Shown: one piece after another, positions 42,804 through 51,579 of the stretch
How the letters are laid out: the number at the start of each line of letters is the position of its first letter
Numbering within the stretch: the stretch's first letter is position 1
Assembly: GCA_041905785.1 (NCBI GenBank)
Contig: JAYRKJ010000018.1
Coordinates: 69,209-133,208, forward strand
Origin: Roseateles_B sp041905785
Lineage (GTDB): Bacteria > Pseudomonadota > Gammaproteobacteria > Burkholderiales > Burkholderiaceae_C
Reading direction: 5' to 3'
Length of the DNA stretch: 64,000 nt
Program-made: the position numbers and the translations under genes
The notes under the pieces: generated by a model
Told to the model about the DNA's origin: nothing
The model's database searches: none
Seen by the model: only the letters and a program-made list of their open reading frames with translations

Positions 42804-45086
42804 ATGTCCCGAACCCGCCAACCCGCCGAGCAGGCCCCCAAGGGCAGGACCGCGCAGCGAAGCACGAACCCCAGCCCGCGTTCGCCAGCCGCCGACCACC
42901 GCGCCGCCGGGTCGGTCGCGCCCGAGAGCCCGCGGCTGGCCAGGCAGGGACAGCAGATCGCCCAATTGCAGGGAAGCGCACCCGCAAGCCCTGCCGGCCC
43001 CGCAGGCCATGCAGCCGGACTGCCCGAAGGGCTGCGCGGCGGGATCGAATCGCTCAGTGGAATGGACATGTCCGGCGTTCGTGTCCATCGCAACTCCAGC
43101 AAGCCCGCCGCGCTGCAGGCCCACGCCTATGCGCAGGGGCAGGACATTCACCTCGGGCCCGGCCAGGAGAGGCACCTGCCCCATGAAGCCTGGCATGTGG
43201 TGCAGCAGGCGCAGGGGCGTGTGCGGCCGACGATGCAGATGAAGGCGGGAGCGGCGATCAACGCCGATCCGTCGCTGGAAGGCGAGGCTGACCGCATGGG
43301 CGCCAAGGCCGCGGCGCTGGGAAGCTCACCGGCACGGCCAGCAGCAGCCCCCCGCTTCGATCCTGCCGCGGCCGGCCCGAGTGCCCCTCTGCAGCTCAAG
43401 GGCAATCTCATGCTCAGCGTGGAAACCCTGCAGTCGAAAGCGTCCTCCAGTCTGCTGTTCTCCGACAGCTACGATCGTGTCGTCAACGAGGTGGCGGCCT
43501 ATTACGACGGCGGCCAGACGCCCGACCAGAACTTCGGCATGCAACTGCGGCGGCTGGGCATGATTCGGGCGGCCATCCAGTCATGGGCCCAGGAACACGG
43601 GCCGCTGAACCAAGCCGTCGTCAAGGGCTTCTTCGGCCTTTCCAAGGTCGACACGCGCCGGCAGGCGCTGCGGGACCTGGAAAACACCATCGCCCCCGAG
43701 GAGACTCATGTTCAGCAGCAGGGCAAGCAGGCAGCGGACCTTCAGCACCAGCAGGACCGGGCGGCCTTGAAGAACCATATCGAGGCGGGGAAGGGCTCCG
43801 CCAACGAGCGGCTGAGAAACACCTGCGAATGGGTGCTGAGCACCAACAAGACGCGGGTCTACGCCGTCACGTCCACCGGCGACGCGTACGAGCGCCTGCA
43901 CCAGGCGGGCATGAGCCCGACGGCGGACGGCGCCTTCTTCCCGACCGGCCTGGCCGGCTCGCCGGGCGACTTCAAGAGCGGCGCCGTCAGCTATGTGGCG
44001 ACCAATCTGGCGGACCACACCAACGTGATGCTCAAGAGCGGCGGGGCCCGCACCGGCGGCTGGCAGACCGACGGGCATGTCGCGATCACCAATGTCCGCA
44101 AGAAGTCGCGCACGGAGGTGCTGGAGGTGCTGACGCACGAGGTCCAGCATGACAGCGACAAGCACTACGGCCGCGACAGCCGCCAGCCCTACCGCTCCGC
44201 CGGTGAAGCCTTCGACGCCACCGGCAGCGTGTTCGGCCCGCAGGGTCCGACCCATCCCAACCTCCGCTTCACGCCGAGCGGCGAACTTGACTGGGCAAGC
44301 TATGGCCTCGTCACATTGCCCAACGGCAAGATCGACCCGGCGAAAAGCAGCAGCCAGGACATCCATCGCGTCGGCCAGATGGTCAAGGGCTACAGCCAGG
44401 GTGTGGCGACTGCGAAAACCAAGCTGCTGGCATCGGCGGCTGAGCAGAAGCTGGAACGCTACAAGACCGAGTACCGTGCCTACGCTTACCAGGAGTACTC
44501 GGGCACCGGCACTTTCAGCATGCTGGACAACACGGTGCAGAACCAGGTGCATGGCGGCGAGCACTTCTCCGCGCGGCAGCTCGCCATCTTCAAGCACATT
44601 TATGGCGACTATCAGCACACCAAGGATGGCTGGGATCAGAACCCCGTCCTGGCCGACGGCGTCACTCGCTTCAGACCGGCGGTGTCCGGCTACTGGAACC
44701 CGGACACCGAGGGATTCAACAAGGTCAACTCCGTGCGCATCGACGACGTCTACAACGCGCTGGACGCCGTCGGAGTCAAGGCCGCGCGGACCCAGATCGA
44801 AGTCCTTCACGGCGTGGATGCGGCGCCGGTCGGCGCAGGCAACAAGGTCTCCGACGCGGCGGACCCCGGGGTCTTGAACCTGCTGGCGCAGATCGAGAAG
44901 CTGCACGTGGCCGAGGCGGACTACATCCTCAACCAGTCACAGGTGTGGCCAGCCAAGATTGCGCGCCATCTGGACGGGGCGGCACGGGCCGCGGTCGACC
45001 GCGCCATCGAACACCCCATCAACCAGGACCGCCGCCTGCGGGAAGACGCGCACAAGGCGCGCTACACCAACTTCTGGGGGCCCTGA
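42804..45086 (+). CDS. DUF4157 effector with C-terminal metalloprotease-type toxin domain
   Basis: A 760-residue protein. The N-terminus has RQGQQIAQLQGS (about 49-60). A canonical DUF4157 domain at about 73-165 reads GIESLSGMDMSGVRVH, QAHAYAQGQDIHLGPGQE, LPHEAWHVVQQAQGRVRP (His127-Glu128-x-x-His131) and SLEGEADRMGAKA. After a linker, a C-terminal domain from about 195 to the end contains a second HExxH, His445-Glu446-Val-Gln-His449 (VLEVLTHEVQHDSDKHYG). About 107 residues on, TEYRAYAYQEY offers Glu556 as a third zinc ligand. This is the layout of a zinc metallopeptidase toxin delivered by an eCIS. GGAG precedes the start. The 3' end overlaps the convergent chemoreceptor gene by 25 bases. Confidence 0.83.
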   Translation: MSRTRQPAEQAPKGRTAQRSTNPSPRSPAADHRAAGSVAPESPRLARQGQQIAQLQGSAPASPAGPAGHAAGLPEGLRGGIESLSGMDMSGVRVHRNSSKPAALQAHAYAQGQDIHLGPGQERHLPHEAWHVVQQAQGRVRPTMQMKAGAAINADPSLEGEADRMGAKAAALGSSPARPAAAPRFDPAAAGPSAPLQLKGNLMLSVETLQSKASSSLLFSDSYDRVVNEVAAYYDGGQTPDQNFGMQLRRLGMIRAAIQSWAQEHGPLNQAVVKGFFGLSKVDTRRQALRDLENTIAPEETHVQQQGKQAADLQHQQDRAALKNHIEAGKGSANERLRNTCEWVLSTNKTRVYAVTSTGDAYERLHQAGMSPTADGAFFPTGLAGSPGDFKSGAVSYVATNLADHTNVMLKSGGARTGGWQTDGHVAITNVRKKSRTEVLEVLTHEVQHDSDKHYGRDSRQPYRSAGEAFDATGSVFGPQGPTHPNLRFTPSGELDWASYGLVTLPNGKIDPAKSSSQDIHRVGQMVKGYSQGVATAKTKLLASAAEQKLERYKTEYRAYAYQEYSGTGTFSMLDNTVQNQVHGGEHFSARQLAIFKHIYGDYQHTKDGWDQNPVLADGVTRFRPAVSGYWNPDTEGFNKVNSVRIDDVYNALDAVGVKAARTQIEVLHGVDAAPVGAGNKVSDAADPGVLNLLAQIEKLHVAEADYILNQSQVWPAKIARHLDGAARAAVDRAIEHPINQDRRLREDAHKARYTNFWGP

Positions 45087-46474
45087 CGGTTTTCCACGCG
45101 GAACACCCCCACCTGCCTCACCAGCTCATCCGCCTGCGCCTTCAGGCTGCTGGCCGCAGCCGCCATCTGCTCGACCAGCGCAGCGTTCTGCTGCGTGGCC
45201 TGGTCCATGTGGTGCACGGCCTCGCCCACCTGCGTGACGCCATTGGCCTGCTCGGCACTGGCGGAGGAAATCTCGGCCACGATGTCGCTGACGCGCTGGA
45301 TGGCGCCCACGACTTCGTTCATCGTGCCGCCGGCCTGGTCCACCAGGGCCGTGCCCTTCTCCACCCGCTCCACGCTGGCGCCGATCAGGGCCTTGATCTC
45401 GCGGGCCGCCTCGGCGCTGCGCTGCGCCAGGTTGCGCACCTCGCCCGCCACGACGGCGAAGCCGCGGCCCTGCTCGCCGGCACGGGCCGCCTCAACCGCC
45501 GCGTTCAGGGCCAGGATGTTGGTCTGGAAGGCGATGCCGTCGATCACGCCGATGATGTCGCCGATCTTGCGCGAGGCTTCCTGGATGCCGCGCATGGTGT
45601 CCACCACCTCGCCGACCACCACCCCACCCTGGCGCGCCACCGTGGAGGCCTGCTGGGCCAGCTGGTTGGCCTGGATGGCGTTGTCCGCGTTGTGCCGAAC
45701 AGTGGAGCCCAGCTCTTCCATGCTGGAGGCGGTCTCCTCCAGCGAGGCGGCCTGCTGCTCGGTGCGGGCCGAGAGGTCGTGGTTGCCGGACGCGATCTCG
45801 GAGGAGGCGTTGGCCACCGACTCGGCACCGCTGCGCACCTGCCCTACCAGGCGCGCGAGCTTGTCCTGCATGCGTTCCAGCGCGTCGAGCAGGGCGCCGA
45901 TCTCGTCCTGCGCATGCGTGCCGATATGCCCGGTCAGATCGCCATCGGCAATGCGTTCGGCCAACGCGGCGGCCTTCTGCAGCGGCGTGATGATCGCCCC
46001 CAGCAGGCGCAAGGCCACCACGACGCCCAGCACGATGCCCAGCGTCAGCACGGACCAGTTCAGCATCACCGCGCGCGTCAGCGCCGACTGCAGCTGGCCG
46101 CTGTCGGCAATCTGCAGCTGGACCAGCCCGCCTGCCAACTGCCCCACGGCAGCCTGATGCGCTTCGGGCGGCCCGGACTGCGAAGCCTTGGCCGCCTCCA
46201 GCCACTGCCGCTCCTCACGGGCCTCGATCAGGTCCTGCAGCTTGCGCACCGGTTCGATGTCCAGGCCGGGGGCTGCGGCCTTGGTCGCCACGGCCAGCTT
46301 CACCTGCGTCTCCCAGCCCTGGGCCAGCGAAAGCCGGAAGGCCCGCGCATCCAGGCGGCTGTTGTAGAACTGGATCTGGCTCAGCTGGTACTGCCCGACC
46401 AGGGCCACCAAGGCCAGCAAAGCCAGCAGCACGCCGAAACCCAGCGTCAGCCGCTTCTTGAGCGTCCATTGCAT
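45062..46474 (-). CDS. Methyl-accepting chemotaxis protein
   Basis: A 470-residue transmembrane chemoreceptor: TM1 at about 10-32, a periplasmic helical ligand domain of about 130 residues, TM2 (LTLGIVLGVVVALRLLGAII), HAMP, then a full signalling domain. The hairpin tip is GIAFQTNILALNAAVEAARAGEQG, seen as FQTNILALNAAVEAARAG. The C-terminus lacks a CheR-binding NWETF-type pentapeptide. The ligand is unknown. The start at 46474 follows AGGAG; a longer frame lacks a signal. It is convergent to the effector gene and probably unrelated to it. Confidence 0.93.
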   Translation of the reverse strand: MQWTLKKRLTLGFGVLLALLALVALVGQYQLSQIQFYNSRLDARAFRLSLAQGWETQVKLAVATKAAAPGLDIEPVRKLQDLIEAREERQWLEAAKASQSGPPEAHQAAVGQLAGGLVQLQIADSGQLQSALTRAVMLNWSVLTLGIVLGVVVALRLLGAIITPLQKAAALAERIADGDLTGHIGTHAQDEIGALLDALERMQDKLARLVGQVRSGAESVANASSEIASGNHDLSARTEQQAASLEETASSMEELGSTVRHNADNAIQANQLAQQASTVARQGGVVVGEVVDTMRGIQEASRKIGDIIGVIDGIAFQTNILALNAAVEAARAGEQGRGFAVVAGEVRNLAQRSAEAAREIKALIGASVERVEKGTALVDQAGGTMNEVVGAIQRVSDIVAEISSASAEQANGVTQVGEAVHHMDQATQQNAALVEQMAAAASSLKAQADELVRQVGVFRVENRQGPQKLV

Positions 46475-46713
46475 CGTGAGCTCCTGCCCGGTTCCGGTCC
46501 GGGGGTGGAAGCAGACTATCAAGTCCGGCAGCGGGCGCAAGACGCCGCCCGGCTCCACGTTGCCAGGCCGCCTCAGCTGCGGCGCAGCCTGGCATCTTTT
46601 CGAGCCATTTCGGTATTTCTCCCAGGCGGAATCCGCATTTGACTGATAGGCCTCAAGGGCGGGAGCGGGCCACACTGCAGCTCCCGCTGTCGTCGCCTCA
46701 AGCGGAGTCCCTC

Positions 46714-47616
46714 ATGCCTGCTCTCGTCCTGCGCCCCTCCTTGCGTGATGCCCTGGCCACGGGCCCGGCCCGCCTGACGGGCCTGCTGCTGCTGGCCATC
46801 CTGCAGGGCTGCGTCAGCGTGTCGGCACCGCCTGCGATCCCGCAGCGGGTGGAAGCGCCGCCCCTGCCCGACATCGAGTCCGTCGAGCGCAGCGGGGGCG
46901 ACGGCCTGGGCGGCCACCCCGTGGCCGTCCCGGACTGGCGCGTGCGCATCACCCAGCTGGCCCGGCAGGAATGGACGCTCTGGGGCCAGGTGCGCTGGAA
47001 GCTGCAGAGCGACGTACTGGAGCGCCCGCGCGGCCAGGCCAGCCCCACCGAGGCCGAGCCCGCCTTCACCAGCCGCGTGATGCACTACTGGTTTGCCATC
47101 GGCCCGGCCGAGGGCACGCAGCGGCTGCTCTATCCGGACGGCTCCCTGCTGCCCTGGTCTGCCGCCTTCATCTCCTACCTCGCCAAGACGGCGGGCCTGA
47201 GTCCGCAGCAGTTCCCGCCCAGCGCAGCGCACTGGAGCTACATCCGCGCCAGCCTGGAGCAGCCCCGGCGCAGCGCCTTCGAGCTGCTGGACGCGGCCAC
47301 CGACAGCCCACGCGTGGGCGACCTCATCTGCGCCCCGCGTGATGCCGCCGTCCAGCGCTTTGACAGCTTCGCGCAGCTGCAGCGCCTGACGCGCCAGGAG
47401 CGCGAACGCATGTGGCCTTTCCATTGCGATCTTGTCGTGGAGCTGCAGGCCGACCACGTGGGTGCAATCGGCGGCAACGTGCATGAGCGGGTGGTCTGGA
47501 CCGACGCCGCCCTCGATGCCCAGGGCCATCTGCGGCCCGAGACCGAGCGGCCGTGGCTGCTGCTGCTGCGCCGGGGCGACCCTGCGGGCACCGGCCAGGC
47601 CCATGCGCGCCCCTGA
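46714..47616 (+). CDS. DUF2272 lipoprotein
   Basis: A 300-residue protein with a lipoprotein signal (LLLLAILQGC; Cys near residue 32). The DUF2272 domain includes MHYWFAIGPAEG, AAFISYLAKTAGL, HWSYIRASL, GDLICAPRDA and HCDLVVELQADHVGAIGGNV. Conserved Cys and His in these motifs recall the NlpC/CHAP-like peptidase layout, but no activity is established. The start at 46714 follows GGAG; the earlier in-frame ATG at 46639 has no signal. Confidence 0.82.
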   Translation: MPALVLRPSLRDALATGPARLTGLLLLAILQGCVSVSAPPAIPQRVEAPPLPDIESVERSGGDGLGGHPVAVPDWRVRITQLARQEWTLWGQVRWKLQSDVLERPRGQASPTEAEPAFTSRVMHYWFAIGPAEGTQRLLYPDGSLLPWSAAFISYLAKTAGLSPQQFPPSAAHWSYIRASLEQPRRSAFELLDAATDSPRVGDLICAPRDAAVQRFDSFAQLQRLTRQERERMWPFHCDLVVELQADHVGAIGGNVHERVVWTDAALDAQGHLRPETERPWLLLLRRGDPAGTGQAHARP

Positions 47617-47626
47617 GGACGGCCGC

Positions 47627-48238
47627 ATGGAAGAGGACTTGCCGACAACACGCGCTGGCGGCCGTCTCGGCACCGCGCTGATGCGCTGGCGCGGCCTGGT
47701 AGGCATCGCCTCGGGCGTCAGCGTGATCGTGGGTGCGGCGATCTCGGTGGGCCAGCTCCGCGAGTTCGTCGACAACTCGGCCAAGGGTGACATGTCCCGA
47801 CGCCTGGCCACACTCTCGCACGTGAAGGAATTCTTCGCGGAGGACGCCAAGATAGCGCGCCGCGCTCACCGCTTCCTCAGCACGAGCTGGCCGCAGATAC
47901 GACCGCGCATGCAGGAAAAGATCCGCGAGGCCGGCAACGGCGAAGCTTTCTACCTGTCTGAAGAGATGGCCGACTACGCCGCCGTGCACTACCACTACGA
48001 GCAGCTCGGCGCGCTGGTGAAGCTGGGCTACATCGAATTCCCGCTGGTCTACGAGATCATCGCCTTTCCCGATGAGTACATGGACACCACCGCGCCGCTG
48101 CGCCAGGCCCTGGCGGCGAGTTGGAAAGGGCCGGGCAAGCCGTTGAACGATCTGGGGGCCAACATCCAGTGGCTGAGGGTCTGCTACGAGTTCAGCCGCC
48201 GGCTGCCGCCGGAGAAGGAGCCGAGGTGCCCGGGGTGA
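47627..48238 (+). CDS. Single-span membrane protein of unknown function (DUF4760-like)
   Basis: A 203-residue protein with one membrane helix (LVGIASGVSVIVGAAISVGQL, about 24-43) and a cytoplasmic helical domain (HVKEFFAEDAKIARRAHRFL, YAAVHYHYEQLGALVKLGYI, FPLVYEIIAFPDEY). This recalls DUF4760 or related domains. It begins 11 bp after the DUF2272 stop, with GAGG upstream; an ATG at 47603 is possible and would overlap that gene. Probably co-transcribed with it. Confidence 0.6.
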   Translation: MEEDLPTTRAGGRLGTALMRWRGLVGIASGVSVIVGAAISVGQLREFVDNSAKGDMSRRLATLSHVKEFFAEDAKIARRAHRFLSTSWPQIRPRMQEKIREAGNGEAFYLSEEMADYAAVHYHYEQLGALVKLGYIEFPLVYEIIAFPDEYMDTTAPLRQALAASWKGPGKPLNDLGANIQWLRVCYEFSRRLPPEKEPRCPG

Positions 48239-48768
48239 GGCGCAGGCGATCCCGTGATTGCAGATCCCGCAGGGGCGTGCTGATCCTCCTCGTGAGACGC
48301 GGCCATCCTTGCTCCACCATTGCCGTCGCCACCTCCGGCCACTGCCGGCGCCCTTGCGCATTGCAAGAGCGACGCCAGGCTGAAGCGGCTCACCCGGCCG
48401 TTCCATGAGGAGAAGCTTCGCTTCCTGACGGAGGTCTGCCGCATTGCCCGTTCCATCATTGCGCTGGCCATCAGTCGCAGGGCGGAAAACGAGGGCAAGA
48501 ACGCCGAGACCCAGGACTTCACCAACATCGCCCTCCCGTGCGCGGTAGCGCTGACCAGCGCCTGCGTGGAAGACCTGGAACGGGTGAACATCTTCGTCAA
48601 GAACAACAAGTACATCCATCCTGCCGCGCGCGAGAGCCCGGCCTTGTATCGCCGCCGGCGCTGATACAGCGTCACCCGCGCCCTTGCTGCCTGTCGCTTG
48701 GACCCTCGCGCAAGCCGCTCTAGGCTGGAGGCCCGGCCCCCGCGCCACGAGCCCACAGCCCACAGCCC
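48239..48768. other. 530-bp stretch with no confident gene
   Basis: The only plausible frame is 48320-48664 on the plus strand (TTG start, 114 residues, with helical-looking EEKLRFLTEVCRIARSIIAL and a stretch VEDLERVNIFVKNNKYIHP). It has no ribosome site, no ATG and no family I recognise, and could be a gene remnant. The rest holds the upstream region of the LysE gene. Confidence 0.4.
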
Positions 48769-49356
48769 ATGTCCGACCTCCTCCCCCTGATGAGCTACTG
48801 CCTGCTGATGTCCGGCACCCCCGGCCCCAACAACGTCATGCTCACCACCTCCGGCGCCAATTTCGGCTACCGGGCCACACTGCCGCAGATCCTGGGCATT
48901 CTGCTGGGCGGCTTCGTGCTGACCCTGGCCTGCTGCCTGGGCCTGGGTCAGCTCTTCCTGGCCTGGCCGCTGGCGCAGCAAGTGCTGCGCATTGGCGGCG
49001 CCCTGTACCTGCTGTTCCTGGCCTGGAAGCTCAGCGGCGCCTCGATGGCCCAAGGTCGGGCCCTGGCGCGCCCGCTGGGGTTCAGGCATGGCGCGCTGTT
49101 CCAGTTCGTCAACCCCAAGAACTGGCTCAAGGCCGTCACCCTGGCCTCGGTCTTCATGCCTGCAGGGATGCCGCCGCTGCAGGCCGGGCTGTTCGTGGGC
49201 CTCGTCAGTACCCTGATGGGATTCCCCGCGATTTCCCTGTATGCACTGTTCGGCGTGGCCATCCGCCGCCAGCTCGAGCGGCCGGCCGTGCAGCGAGGCT
49301 TCAACCTCTGCATGGGCGCCGCCTTGGCGGTGCTGGCGCTGATGTTTCTCCGCTAA
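48769..49356 (+). CDS. LysE/RhtB-family amino-acid exporter
   Basis: A 195-residue inner-membrane protein with six hydrophobic segments and the LysE signature near the N-terminus (SGTPGPNNVMLTTSGANFGY). It has the loop FQFVNPKNWLKAVTLASVF in the middle. The family exports amino acids such as lysine, threonine or homoserine lactone. The MocR regulator starts 9 bp after its stop, a common regulator/exporter pairing. No clear ribosome site precedes the ATG. Confidence 0.9.
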   Translation: MSDLLPLMSYCLLMSGTPGPNNVMLTTSGANFGYRATLPQILGILLGGFVLTLACCLGLGQLFLAWPLAQQVLRIGGALYLLFLAWKLSGASMAQGRALARPLGFRHGALFQFVNPKNWLKAVTLASVFMPAGMPPLQAGLFVGLVSTLMGFPAISLYALFGVAIRRQLERPAVQRGFNLCMGAALAVLALMFLR

Positions 49357-49365
49357 GCTCGGCGC

Positions 49366-50814
49366 GTGATCCCGCTCGACCGCCTCAGCCCCCAAGCCCT
49401 GGCCGACCAGATCGAAGCCGGCCTGGCCGCCTTGATCGAACGCCGCCAGCTGCCGCCCGGTGCCCGCCTGCCTTCCATCCGCGCCCTGGCCACCCAGTTG
49501 GCCGTGAGCCCCAACACCGTGGTGCTGGCCTACGACCGCCTGGCTTCGGCGGGGCGCATCGAGTCCCGCGGCACCGCGGGCTATTACGTCTGCGAGCCCC
49601 CGCCCCTGGAGCGGGACGAGGCCTGGCTGGAAGCGGGCGAGACGCTGGAAGGTGTCTGGCTGGCCCAGCAGGCCAATGACCAGCGCCCCGGCGTGCTGCT
49701 GGCCAGCAGCGGCGCCCTGCCGCCGGCCTGGCTGGAAGACGCCGTACCCGCTGCCGCGGTGCAGCGCGGCCTGGCCCGCAGCAGCGCCGGCATGGCCTCG
49801 CGCTGCCCGCCCCAGGGCCTGCCGGAGCTTCGCGAGCGCATCGCCCTGCTGCTGCGCGGTCAGGGCCTGGCGGTGGACGCAGGGCGCTTGATGACCTGCT
49901 ACGGCGGCACGCATGCCATCGACCTCATCTGCCGCAGCTTCCTGCGTCCGGGCGACGCCGTGCTGGTGGAGGATCCCGGCTACTTCCTGATGTTCGACCG
50001 CCTGCGCCAGGAGGGCGTGCGGCCCGTCGCCATCCGCCGCCGGCCGGACGGGCTGGACCTGGAGCAGCTGGAAGCCGCCTGCCGCGAACACCGCCCGCGC
50101 CTGCTCTTCCTGCAGCCGGCCCTGCACAGCCCCACCGGCTGGAGCAGCAGCCCCGCCAATCTGCACCGGCTGCTGGTGCTGGCGCGCCAGCACGGTCTGC
50201 TGATCGCCGAGGACGATGTGCATGGGCACTTCCACCCCGGGCAGCCCAGCCCGCCGACCCGCCTCGCGGCCTTGTCGGGGCTGGACGGTGTCATCTACTA
50301 CTCCAGCTTCTGCAAGGTGCTGAGCCCGGCGCTGCGCATGGGCTATATCGCCGCCGAGCCCGCCCTGCTCAAGCCCCTGCTGCGGGCCAAGATCTGCTCG
50401 GTGCTCAGCAGCGCCGCGCTGAACGAGTACGTGCTGCTGGAGGTCCTGATGGCCGGCCGGCTGCGCAAGCACCTGGAGCGGCTGCAGCGCCGCCTGCAGC
50501 AGGCCCGGGTGCAGACCAGTCGGCTGCTGGGCGAGGCCGGCATGCGGCTGGACCACCCCGCCGAGGGCGGCCTGTTCCTGTGGGCCTCGGTGCCGGAGGG
50601 CGTGGATGTGGACGAGCTGGTGCAGGACGCCTGGCGCAACAAGATCCTGCTGGTGCCGGGCGCCACCTTTTCGGCATTGAGGACGCCTGACCCGCACATC
50701 CGCTTCAACGTGGCCTTCAGCCAGCAGGCCCGGCTGGGGGACTACCTGCGCAGCCGCCTGCAGGCGCTGTGCGGCGCGCAGGGCGTGATCAGCCGGGCTG
50801 CGCTGTCACGCTGA
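49366..50814 (+). CDS. MocR-type GntR regulator with aminotransferase domain
   Basis: A 482-residue regulator with GTG start. It has an N-terminal GntR winged helix (about 8-75: PPGARLPSIRALATQLAVSP, YDRLASAGRIESRGTAGYYV), a linker, then a fold-type I aminotransferase domain. The domain shows the PLP site YYSSFCKVLSPALRMGY (Lys317), the Asp in LIAEDDVHGHF and a conserved Arg in HIRFNVAF. MocR proteins use PLP-bound amino compounds as effectors. It lies 9 bp behind the LysE gene, so it probably controls it. It ends 2 bp from the convergent riboflavin synthase stop, with no terminator visible. Confidence 0.9.
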   Translation: MIPLDRLSPQALADQIEAGLAALIERRQLPPGARLPSIRALATQLAVSPNTVVLAYDRLASAGRIESRGTAGYYVCEPPPLERDEAWLEAGETLEGVWLAQQANDQRPGVLLASSGALPPAWLEDAVPAAAVQRGLARSSAGMASRCPPQGLPELRERIALLLRGQGLAVDAGRLMTCYGGTHAIDLICRSFLRPGDAVLVEDPGYFLMFDRLRQEGVRPVAIRRRPDGLDLEQLEAACREHRPRLLFLQPALHSPTGWSSSPANLHRLLVLARQHGLLIAEDDVHGHFHPGQPSPPTRLAALSGLDGVIYYSSFCKVLSPALRMGYIAAEPALLKPLLRAKICSVLSSAALNEYVLLEVLMAGRLRKHLERLQRRLQQARVQTSRLLGEAGMRLDHPAEGGLFLWASVPEGVDVDELVQDAWRNKILLVPGATFSALRTPDPHIRFNVAFSQQARLGDYLRSRLQALCGAQGVISRAALSR

Positions 50815-50816
50815 GT

Positions 50817-51515
50817 TCAGCGGCCGAGCAGGTCGGGCAAGACCTGACCCTTCTCCGCCAGCCACTGCTCCAGCAGCGGCAGCAGCGGCCCCAGGCGCTC
50901 GTCGACCGCGGCTCGCACGGTATCGACCAGGACCTGCGTCTGGCGCTCGATCTCGATGTGCAGCGCCGCGCCGACGCCCTTCTCGCCGAAGGTCGTCATG
51001 CGCAGGGTCTCGGGAATGAGCCAGACCTCGAACCAGCCCGAGCCGTCGCGCTCGCGGCCGGCCTCGGCCACGGTGAGGCTGGCGCCGTTCACCGCGACAT
51101 AGCCCTTGGCGAAGATGTAGCGCATCCACGGAGCCGGCACGCCGATGCGGATCACATGGTTGTTCTCGGGCTGTCGGACGGACTGCACCGTGGCCATGAA
51201 GTCCACGTGGCCGGACAGGGGATGGCCGCCGATCTCGGCGCCGTCCTTCGCGGCCCGCTCGACGTTGATGCGGCTGCCCACCTGCAGCGCGCCCAGGGTG
51301 GTGAGGTTCAGGCTCTGCTGCATGACGTCAAAGTCCGCGCGATCGCCCTCGTGCAGGGCGACGACGGTGAGGCAGACGCCGTCGGACGCCACGCTGGCGC
51401 CGATCTCCAGGCCCTCGCAAAAGCCGGGCGGAAACTGCAGGGTGAAGCTGCGCAGACCGGGACGGTCGCGGAGGGCGGCCACTTGGGCCACGCCTTGAAC
51501 AATGCCTGTGAACAT
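50817..51515 (-). CDS. ribE: Riboflavin synthase alpha subunit
   Basis: A 232-residue two-barrel protein starting with the family hallmark MFTGIVQGVAQV. It contains the repeated barrel motifs GASVASDGVCLTVVAL and GYVAVNGASLTVAEAG, and IGGHPLSGHVDFMATV. It dismutates two 6,7-dimethyl-8-ribityllumazine molecules to riboflavin. The symbol follows B. subtilis-style usage (ribC in E. coli). It lies downstream of amtB on the same strand, separated by a strong hairpin that ends 17 bases before its start. The ribosome site is weak. No FMN riboswitch is seen and no other rib genes are in the window. Confidence 0.92.
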   Translation of the reverse strand: MFTGIVQGVAQVAALRDRPGLRSFTLQFPPGFCEGLEIGASVASDGVCLTVVALHEGDRADFDVMQQSLNLTTLGALQVGSRINVERAAKDGAEIGGHPLSGHVDFMATVQSVRQPENNHVIRIGVPAPWMRYIFAKGYVAVNGASLTVAEAGRERDGSGWFEVWLIPETLRMTTFGEKGVGAALHIEIERQTQVLVDTVRAAVDERLGPLLPLLEQWLAEKGQVLPDLLGR

Positions 51516-51531
51516 GGTGGACGCTCGAAAT

Positions 51532-51559
51532 GCAGCCACCGCCCGCAGGCGGTGGCTGC
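51532..51559 (-). terminator. Hairpin between amtB and riboflavin synthase
   Basis: Perfect 12-pair stem GCAGCCACCGCC/GGCGGTGGCTGC with loop CGCA (plus strand). Read from amtB it is followed by ATTTCG, a weak T tract. It leaves no room for a promoter before the next gene, so it may act as a terminator or as an attenuator. Confidence 0.65.
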
Positions 51560-51579
51560 TTGACTCAATGCGTTCTAGC

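Noticed and set aside
48320..48664. 114-residue plus-strand ORF as a real gene
   Set aside because: TTG start, no ribosome site, no recognisable family; kept only as a note on the unassigned stretch.
51516..51579. FMN riboswitch before riboflavin synthase
   Set aside because: Only 64 bp, filled by one simple hairpin; the conserved multi-helix RFN structure is not there.
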